From: Methanothrix sp.
GTDB taxonomy: Archaea > Halobacteriota > Methanosarcinia > Methanotrichales > Methanotrichaceae
Assembly: GCA_003162615.1 (NCBI GenBank)
Contig: PMNG01000003.1
Coordinates: forward strand, 3,166-14,201
Reading direction: 5' to 3'
Length of the DNA stretch: 11,036 nt
The notes under the pieces were generated by a model. That model had not been told where the DNA came from, ran no database searches, and saw only the letters and a list, made by a program, of their open reading frames with translations. Shown here in pieces: positions 1-6,067 of this stretch. Every line of letters begins with the position of its first letter. Position 1 is the stretch's first letter. A program made the translations under genes and the position numbers.

Positions 1-2
1 AG

Positions 3-2237
3 AAGCGAAAGGACCTTTTTGACATCAGCGAGAGCTTCAAGAATGGATCGGTTTGGACCATCCGGGCAGCCAAGGCCATATGCCTACTAGAGTTCATCCG
101 GGACCTTCCCAGGACCGAAGGCAATATTTCAGCTTGCCTCGTTGATGAAGTTGGCAGACCTGCACCCTTGGCGGATGTGAAAACGGCATTAGCTCAATTG
201 CAGGATGCCAAGTTCATCAGGAACATGGAGGAGGGTTGGAAGCTTCAGACTGCCCAGGAGAAAAGCTGGGAGACTGAAAGGAGAAGCTTGGCACCAAAGC
301 CGAGGGATAGAAAGGATATCTTAAAGGAGGCTGTTGCCGACATCTTCGGCGAACCCGGTCTAAGTAGTTACCATTTCCAGAAGCTTAAGACATTTAGACT
401 AGGAGTTAGCTACAATGGGGAGCGCATAGATGATGGGCAAATACCCCTCTCGATAATCACATCTGAGGATAGCTTCGGGTTTCAGGGGAAGAAAGAGGAT
501 GTCTGTACCGAAAGCAGGCAAGGCCCTCATTATAATGAGGTCTATTTCTTGTTATCCCTAAGTCCCGAGATTGATTCTATAGTTGCAGATCTTCATTCTT
601 CAAATGAAATGGTAAAGAAATACGATACTCTCAAGGCTCAGAATAAGATCACCATTGAAGAATCTGCCTTGCTGGAGGCGGAGAAGAAGGAGAAGAGCCG
701 AAAGAAGGCCAGACTATCGGAGAAGGTAATTGAGGCCCTTAAGGGTGGGGCCTCGGTCTTCAGAGGCAATTCCACGGATGGCTCGGATCTAGGCAAGACT
801 CTTGAGAACATGGTCAAGAGCCTCCTGGACGATGTGGTCCTGGATCTTTATCCGAGGCTGCAGGTATGGGCCAGGCCCATCAAAGCAGAATACGCAGGAG
901 AGCTCTTGAAGGCTGCGAACCTGAACGGGCTGCCCTCTGTATTCTATAATGGAGAGCTGGGGTTGAACCTGATCGGGCGAGATGGTCAGAAGTACATACT
1001 AAACACCGATGCTGAGATCGCAAAAGAGGTCCTGGATCACCTCATTAAAGAGCACAGCTATGGCAGCAAGGATACCAGGACGGGCAAGGTTCTGGAGGCC
1101 CATTTTGGGGGACTGGGCTATGGTGGAGATTTAGATATGCTCAAGCTGGTCCTATCAGTCCTCTTCAGAGCAGGGGCGATCGAAATATCCTATGGAGGGC
1201 AGCGGTTTGACTCCTATCAGGACCCGGCCAGCCACGATGCCTTCACAAACAACAAAACCTTCAGATCCGCACTTTTTACTCCTGCTACAGTCATCGATTT
1301 CAAGACTCTCAAAACCGCTGTTCTCAACTACGAGGCCATAACTGGCAAGACCGTGGATGTCGATAAGAATGCCATATCGTCCGCGTTCAAGCAATTAGCC
1401 GATAACGAGATGAAGGATCTCATACCTATCAAATCCAAAGTCGAGGCCAATGATCTGCCGGGGCTAAACCAGATTGAAGGCTTGGAAGAAACTCTCAAGA
1501 GGGTGCAGAAGGGGATGGCGGAGGAGTGCATTGGCATTCTGGTAGGAGAGGGAACCTCTCTGAAGGAGTCTTTGGACATTGTCCGCCGGGTTAGCGAGAT
1601 CACAAGCGAGAGGACAATCAACACCATCAAGAGCGCTCGACTAGCATCCAGTGAAATGTGGCCGGCCATCAAGGAGCGACTGGAAACTGACGACACTGGA
1701 TTCGAGAATCTTGCTGCAGATCTTAGCTCATGTCTATCCTCGGAGGATCTCTACGATAGAATCAGCGAGATTGAGACTGCCTCCTCGAAGATATCTGGGA
1801 AGTACTCCGAGCTTTATGGCAAGCTCCATAGCACCAGGAAGGACGCCTATCAGGCCGCAGTTGAGGAGATCAAAGGATCGCCTGATTGGGCCAAGGTAAA
1901 AGAGGATATGAAAGAGCCTATCCTGAGAGGGCTGAGCAGGAGGGCCTGCGAGAGCTCGGAACTCTCTGATAATGGCCTGTACTGCTCTGGATGCAGATCG
2001 GGCATGCCTCAGATGGAGTCCGACGTGCAGGCACTGCCGGAACTTAAAGCCAAGGCCAGGGAAAGGATCGCTGAGCTGACGAAGGAGGAGAAGCAGCAGC
2101 GCGTGGAGAGGGTGCGCCTATCGAAGATTTACAAAGGAAGCATAGATTCAGAGGAATCGGTCGAGAAGGTAGTAGAGGTCCTCCGGGAGCATCTGATTAA
2201 GCTGCTACTGGAGAACGCCAAGATAATTCTGGAGTGA
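3..2237 (+). CDS. brxC: BREX P-loop protein BrxC, C-terminal part (5' end outside window)
   Basis: The frame is open from base 3 with no stop, so the TTG at 168 is internal and the gene begins before the window; about 744 C-terminal residues are present. The upstream part reads as a helical segment (AAKAICLLEFIRDLPRTEG) followed by VDEVGRPAPLADVKTALAQL, which resembles the winged-helix region after the ATPase core of BrxC. BrxC is a large AAA-type ATPase of BREX; its Walker A is expected upstream and cannot be checked here. Much of the visible part is charged and probably helical or coiled coil. Near the C-terminus there are three cysteines, one at 1947-1949 and a CxxC pair at 1983-1994 (YCSGC), in a context I recall from BrxC homologues. 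The last codons are 3 bases from the pglX start, so the two are probably co-translated. Assignment rests on remembered family resemblance and on the neighbours pglX, pglZ and brxL. Confidence 0.85.
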   Translation, partial: KRKDLFDISESFKNGSVWTIRAAKAICLLEFIRDLPRTEGNISACLVDEVGRPAPLADVKTALAQLQDAKFIRNMEEGWKLQTAQEKSWETERRSLAPKPRDRKDILKEAVADIFGEPGLSSYHFQKLKTFRLGVSYNGERIDDGQIPLSIITSEDSFGFQGKKEDVCTESRQGPHYNEVYFLLSLSPEIDSIVADLHSSNEMVKKYDTLKAQNKITIEESALLEAEKKEKSRKKARLSEKVIEALKGGASVFRGNSTDGSDLGKTLENMVKSLLDDVVLDLYPRLQVWARPIKAEYAGELLKAANLNGLPSVFYNGELGLNLIGRDGQKYILNTDAEIAKEVLDHLIKEHSYGSKDTRTGKVLEAHFGGLGYGGDLDMLKLVLSVLFRAGAIEISYGGQRFDSYQDPASHDAFTNNKTFRSALFTPATVIDFKTLKTAVLNYEAITGKTVDVDKNAISSAFKQLADNEMKDLIPIKSKVEANDLPGLNQIEGLEETLKRVQKGMAEECIGILVGEGTSLKESLDIVRRVSEITSERTINTIKSARLASSEMWPAIKERLETDDTGFENLAADLSSCLSSEDLYDRISEIETASSKISGKYSELYGKLHSTRKDAYQAAVEEIKGSPDWAKVKEDMKEPILRGLSRRACESSELSDNGLYCSGCRSGMPQMESDVQALPELKAKARERIAELTKEEKQQRVERVRLSKIYKGSIDSEESVEKVVEVLREHLIKLLLENAKIILE

Positions 2238-2240
2238 GTT

Positions 2241-3011
2241 ATGGACAGAGCTGCGATCCATGATACAACTCTTAAGGCACGCGATCTTTTGACGAACGAG
2301 GCCAGGGAAGTTCTCCAGGGAGTCTATGGACTTGCCTCCAGCGGTAAGTTCGAGCCCGCGGATAAGCTACCCGCGGTTCAAGAACTGCTCAAAGTAAAGG
2401 AGACCAGGAAGAGGCTGGAGAAGTTCATCTCCGACGAGGAGCAGGCCGGGATGAAGAGGCCGGAGGCCGTGGAGAAGCTGGTGAAAGAGGTCGCTTTCAC
2501 TCACCTCAACCGTCTGGTGGCCTTCAAGATGCTGGAGAGTCGCAAGCTTATTCGCGGAATCATCGACCGATACCAGGACTCTAATGAATTCAAGCTGTAC
2601 CTGGCCGACCACGACGAGGATTACAGGCTTTATCAGGCCGGGCTACTGCCGCAGGATGCTGTAGGCGAGGGACCCAGGGATACCGCCTATCGACACTTCA
2701 TTCTCTGGCAGTGCGCCGAGATGGCCAGAGAGATCAAGGTCCTCTTCGATCCCGAGAACCTGCCTAGCAAGCTCTTCCCCAGGCCGAGGGCGTTGAAGGC
2801 TCTGTTGGAATTGCTTAACGACTCGATTTTGGAGGAAGCCTGGAGCCGTGAAGAGACCATAGGCTGGATTTACCAGTATTTTAACGAAGATGAGAAGAAG
2901 GAGGTCTTCAACCGGCTCTACAAGAAGAAACAAAAGATCAGGCCAGAGGACATTCCTGCGGCCACGCAGCTCTTCACGCCCCGTTGGTATATTGCCGGGG
3001 AAGAAAGATGA
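2241..3011 (+). CDS. pglX: PglX N-terminal fragment (BREX adenine methyltransferase lacking its catalytic part)
   Basis: The 256-residue product matches the N-terminal region of BREX PglX. Recognisable blocks are AFTHLNRLVAFKMLESR (85-101), LFDPENLPSKLFPRP (168-182), GWIYQYFNEDEKK (208-220) and KIRPEDIPAATQLFTPRW (232-249). In full PglX (about 1200 residues) TPRW is followed by IVRYLVENSLG-type sequence and then the SAM-binding and NPPY motifs. Here TPRW is followed only by YIAGEER and a TGA, so the whole methyltransferase catalytic core and specificity part is missing. No later piece of pglX is visible anywhere in the window. The ATG start lies 3 bases after brxC with GGAG inside the brxC end (about 2231). 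The retained part is free of stops and frameshifts, so it could still make a stable N-terminal domain. It may be a decayed gene or a deliberately short subunit; the family call is firm, the functional state is not. Confidence 0.88.
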   Translation: MDRAAIHDTTLKARDLLTNEAREVLQGVYGLASSGKFEPADKLPAVQELLKVKETRKRLEKFISDEEQAGMKRPEAVEKLVKEVAFTHLNRLVAFKMLESRKLIRGIIDRYQDSNEFKLYLADHDEDYRLYQAGLLPQDAVGEGPRDTAYRHFILWQCAEMAREIKVLFDPENLPSKLFPRPRALKALLELLNDSILEEAWSREETIGWIYQYFNEDEKKEVFNRLYKKKQKIRPEDIPAATQLFTPRWYIAGEER

Positions 3012-3025
3012 AGCTTTGCGGTGGA
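2985..3025 (+). other. Junction where pglX homology ends and the ATPase gene begins
   Basis: PglX similarity ends at the TPRW tryptophan codon (2985-2987). From 2992 the sequence reads well in the +1-shifted frame of the downstream ATPase (PGKKDEALRWMAAKF). Thus the breakpoint can be placed within a few bases near 2988-2992. I see no inverted repeats, no insertion-sequence end and no target duplication here, so the join looks like illegitimate or homologous recombination, or an assembly join, and not a transposon insertion. Confidence 0.6.
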
Positions 3026-5508
3026 TGGCTGCGAAATTCGAGCAGAGGTTTGATGAGGCGAATCAGCGGATAAATCTTGAGAGCGATGAAGATCTGAGAT
3101 TCCTTCCTGTATTTGTAGAGGAAACCGATGAAGCACCAGCAAGATCACGGTCTATGCCCAGCTTTTCACGACCTTCTGTAATTCGGCGTCAAACTGAATA
3201 CGATCTTCCATCTCCGCTCCCACAGGATTATCCTCATGTTGTTGCTTTTCATTCATTTAAAGGTGGTGTGGGCAGAACAGTCCATGCCTTGGGTTTGGCC
3301 TTGGCTCTCGCAGAGAAAAGGGGAATCAAAGTTCTTCTGATCGATGGAGATCTGGAAGCGCCCGGGCTTACCTGGCTCTTTGGCAAGAGAATGCCAAAAA
3401 CGCCTATATCATACACGGATTTCCTGACATTGGTGCATGGAGATCCGGACCCGAATGCATCAAAGGCTATTAAGTTAGTCGCAAGTCGATTGAGGGATGT
3501 GCTGGTTGATGGGATCTATATTCTGCCTGCTTTCAGGTCGATTAATAAATTCATCTCTCTTGATATTAAACCTGAGCATTTGATTCAAGGCTCAAAGGAC
3601 CCATTCATCCTAACTAAATTGCTTTCCAAATTGGGAAAAGAGCTTAACGTGGACCTGGTTATAGTTGATCTGAGAGCTGGACTGTCAGAGATATCGGCCT
3701 CTCTACTTCTTGATCCCACAGTCTATCGCGTCCTGGTAACAACTTTAAGTGGTCAGTCTGTCCAGGGCACAAAGCTCATGCTCGAGCTGCTGGGAAGAAT
3801 CGCACCCTCTAAAGGATTGAATGAACCTCTGCCTTCTCTTATCATCACTCAAGTCCCGGATGAGGAACGTGAAGGTATCTTAGATATCTGCCTGAGAGAT
3901 CTGACTGAAGCATTCAGCAGTCTGTCGATCCAATCATCTGGCGACTCCAGGGAAGAGCCCGCATTGATCTATTCAGATACTCCTTTTGACAGACGATTAA
4001 TTGTACTTCCCGATTCATGGGATGATGCAATAAGGCGCATTCGGGAAGCTAAATTGGATGATGGACTGATGGAGATATTGGACTGGCTCCCCAATCCTCA
4101 GAAACAGGTCCCGCACCTGGACGACAAAAGGCACGATATTGCGGAATATTCAGATAAAGTCATCTACGCTGAGACCGGAGATATTGCCGATTTCTTAAGG
4201 ATCAGACCATTGACTAAGCTGGTATCGGATTTCAGCAATAAGGTTCCCATTGCAGTTGTCATTGGGGCCAAGGGATCCGGTAAAACCCTGACATTTCTCC
4301 AATTGGCTAGAGAAAAAGAGTGGAGCAAATTTGCCGGTGATTCGAATCGCAGCTCAATCAAGGCAGCAATCCTGCCCATAATCAAACCAATGAAACTATT
4401 GGAGGCAGCAACCTCAATTGTAGAAGGAGCTAAGAATTATTCTGCACAATACGTCGGGCTCACCGCACCATGCAAATGGCAAGATATCTCTTATGACATC
4501 CACGAGCGTCTCTTAGAGGATTCTCATGAAGGCAGATGGCGTGATTATTGGCTGAACTACATTGCCTGGAGTGCCGGATATGAGGTTGGACAAAAAGATG
4601 CGGGGCGCAGGTTTACGGACTATCTGCGAGAGAAAAAACTGTATGTAGTCGCAATTATCGATGGACTTGAGACTCAGTTCCCGGAGCTGGCCTCGAACAA
4701 GAGGCAACAGGTTGCCGTGAGATCTCTCCTGCAAGATGTTCCCAATTGGCTGGAACAGGAGGTTTTGCGTCCTTTGGGTATCTTGATCTTCATCAGGAAG
4801 GATATGGTCTTGAATGCTTTGCCGCAAAATTCAGCACAATTCATTGCCGTTTACAAGAATTATGAGCTGAACTGGAGCAGCGAAGAAGCAATGCGGTTGT
4901 TTGCCTGGACCGCCATGAAGGCAAAGGCCCTTGACGACAAGAAGCGCGATAAATTGCCGGATCTCTCAGAAGAAGAGCTTGTCCAGGAGCTTATACCACT
5001 GTGGGGAAGAAAGCTTGGCAGTGAGAACTCCAAGGAAGCGTTCTCTGCAAAATGGGTAATTTATGCCCTCTCAGACTTCAACGGGCAGATCCAAGCCAGA
5101 GACATTATCAGGTTCCTTTATTTTGCCTCAGAAAACTCGAAAGGCGATATCTATTGGGAAGATCGAATCCTGGTGCCGCCTGCCATAAGAGGATCGCTGT
5201 CACCTTGCAGCCAAGAAAAAGTTAGGGAGATCAGCGAAGAGAATTTGGAACTCAAGCGAATATTTGAAAAGATTAACGAAGTTCCTATTGACAGAAAACG
5301 TGTGCCGTTCGATCAATATGACTTAAGCCTTGAGCCTATTGACTTGGAGATTCTGGAGAGAAATGGTGTGATCGGTCGCGATGTTGATAAATATTATATC
5401 CCGGAAATATTCCGAGAAGGGCTTGGCTTCATTCTTGATAAAGGCGCCAGGCCAAAGGTAGTGGCCATGGCAATAAGAGCCCAGCGGCAGAGAAAGAATC
5501 CAATCTAG
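3025..5508 (+). CDS. Two-domain ATPase: KGGVGRT ParA/MinD-type domain fused to a second P-loop NTPase domain
   Basis: The 827-residue product begins with a ParA/MinD-like domain. It has a deviant Walker A, KGGVGRT, at 79-85: the signature lysine is K79, and arginine stands where the usual second lysine is. DGD follows at 107-109, and the likely Walker B is VIVDLRAG around D215. A second P-loop, GAKGSGKT, lies at 414-421 with a Walker B-like AIIDGLE around D546-E549 and ILIFIRKD shortly after, as in STAND-like or other AAA-type ATPases. The C-terminus (YYIPEIFREGLGF, then GARPKV) looks like a winged helix. ATG 3025 was chosen because longer frames (ATG at 2890) overlap conserved pglX sequence; TTG 2992 or TTG 3016 are alternatives, and the helix KKDEALRWMAAKF suggests one of them could be real. 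No clear ribosome site decides it. It is more AT-rich than its neighbours (hand-counted 60-base rows: 32% GC at 3541, 48% at 4441, 40% at 5341, against 60% at 2401 and 50% at 6121). It is not a standard BREX gene. Precise function unknown; ATP-driven switching or signalling is an inference. Confidence 0.8.
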   Translation: MAAKFEQRFDEANQRINLESDEDLRFLPVFVEETDEAPARSRSMPSFSRPSVIRRQTEYDLPSPLPQDYPHVVAFHSFKGGVGRTVHALGLALALAEKRGIKVLLIDGDLEAPGLTWLFGKRMPKTPISYTDFLTLVHGDPDPNASKAIKLVASRLRDVLVDGIYILPAFRSINKFISLDIKPEHLIQGSKDPFILTKLLSKLGKELNVDLVIVDLRAGLSEISASLLLDPTVYRVLVTTLSGQSVQGTKLMLELLGRIAPSKGLNEPLPSLIITQVPDEEREGILDICLRDLTEAFSSLSIQSSGDSREEPALIYSDTPFDRRLIVLPDSWDDAIRRIREAKLDDGLMEILDWLPNPQKQVPHLDDKRHDIAEYSDKVIYAETGDIADFLRIRPLTKLVSDFSNKVPIAVVIGAKGSGKTLTFLQLAREKEWSKFAGDSNRSSIKAAILPIIKPMKLLEAATSIVEGAKNYSAQYVGLTAPCKWQDISYDIHERLLEDSHEGRWRDYWLNYIAWSAGYEVGQKDAGRRFTDYLREKKLYVVAIIDGLETQFPELASNKRQQVAVRSLLQDVPNWLEQEVLRPLGILIFIRKDMVLNALPQNSAQFIAVYKNYELNWSSEEAMRLFAWTAMKAKALDDKKRDKLPDLSEEELVQELIPLWGRKLGSENSKEAFSAKWVIYALSDFNGQIQARDIIRFLYFASENSKGDIYWEDRILVPPAIRGSLSPCSQEKVREISEENLELKRIFEKINEVPIDRKRVPFDQYDLSLEPIDLEILERNGVIGRDVDKYYIPEIFREGLGFILDKGARPKVVAMAIRAQRQRKNPI

Positions 5509-5538
5509 TTTCACTTCAATCCACATGGAGCAGGTCAT

Positions 5539-5943
5539 ATGTCCGAGAAGAAATCCGACTCCGTTCCCGCAAAGATGCAGTCCGCTTTCGACGAGATCAC
5601 CGCCCTGACCGATGCCGTCTGTCACGAGCACCTGGATGAAGAGTATGCGCAATTGGCGGCTGCCCTGGCGCGCAAGCGCCCATCGCCCCTGGAGAAGGGC
5701 AAGAGGGACGTATGGGCTGCAGCAATCGTATATTCCTTAGGAACCGTTAATTTCCTCTTCGACAAAACACATGTTCCTTACCTGCGAGCAGATGATCTCT
5801 CTCACCTCTTCGGAGTCATCCAGAAGACCGCAGCCAACAAGGCCCGCGTGATTCGGGATACCCTGAAGGTCAGTAAGCCGATCCGAAATGGTGGCGTCCC
5901 TCGCATTTGGAGGAGAATCCTTTCGTCTGGTGGGTCAAGATAA
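5539..5943 (+). CDS. DUF6398-like protein, N-terminal portion as read (frameshifted)
   Basis: The small product resembles the DUF6398 family as I remember it: DAVCHEHLDEEYAQLAAAL (25-43), ARKRPSPL (44-51), WAAAIVYSLGTVNFLFD (59-75), and a helix-turn-helix-like stretch VIQKTAANKARVIRDTLKV (93-111). Molecular function of the family is unknown to me. ATG 5539 has GGAG at 5527-5530, about 8 bases upstream, and sits 30 bases after the ATPase stop, so it is probably in the same transcript. From about residue 112 the read frame (KPIRNGGVPRIWRR and on to the stop at 5941-5943) no longer resembles the family, whereas the -1-shifted frame does. The gene thus appears to carry a frameshift near 5875-5880; restoring one base would give about 172 residues ending at 6056. 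Confidence 0.65.
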   Translation: MSEKKSDSVPAKMQSAFDEITALTDAVCHEHLDEEYAQLAAALARKRPSPLEKGKRDVWAAAIVYSLGTVNFLFDKTHVPYLRADDLSHLFGVIQKTAANKARVIRDTLKVSKPIRNGGVPRIWRRILSSGGSR

Positions 5944-6056
5944 ATAATATTGCGGTCGATGCCCGCGATCTGCCTCTCAACATCCAGGAGGAGCTTGACC
6001 GGCGCGGCCTGATACCTTTCGTCCCCCGCGGAAGGCAGGTTAGGCAGAAAGTCTGA
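5880..6056 (+). pseudogene. Out-of-frame C-terminal part of the DUF6398-like gene
   Basis: In the frame starting at 5880 the sequence reads DPKWWRPSHLEENPFVWW, then VKINNIAVDARDLP, NIQEELDRRGLIPFVP and a TGA at 6054-6056. This is the pattern expected after the helix-turn-helix part of DUF6398-type proteins (DPxW, ENPxVW, VDARxLP, IQEExxRRGLIP). It has no start of its own and joins the upstream frame if one base is added around 5875-5880 (aagccgatccg). No classical slippery heptamer or strong downstream stem is evident to me, so mutation or sequencing error is more likely than programmed frameshifting. The stop lies 11 bases before pglZ. Confidence 0.65.
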
Positions 6057-6067
6057 GTGGGTGTCAT

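Noticed and set aside
168..170. TTG at 168 as the start of brxC
   Set aside because: The frame stays open to the left edge and the upstream residues also look like BrxC, so the gene begins outside the window.
1155..1899. Reverse-strand and alternate-frame ORFs inside brxC, with similar ones inside pglZ and brxL
   Set aside because: They lie within strongly supported coding frames, have no ribosome sites that I can see and show no recognisable motifs.
2890..3024. Upstream extension of the ATPase gene to ATG 2890
   Set aside because: It would overlap strongly conserved pglX coding sequence and gives a low-complexity arginine/serine-rich stretch (RRRRSSTGSTRR), typical of an out-of-frame shadow.
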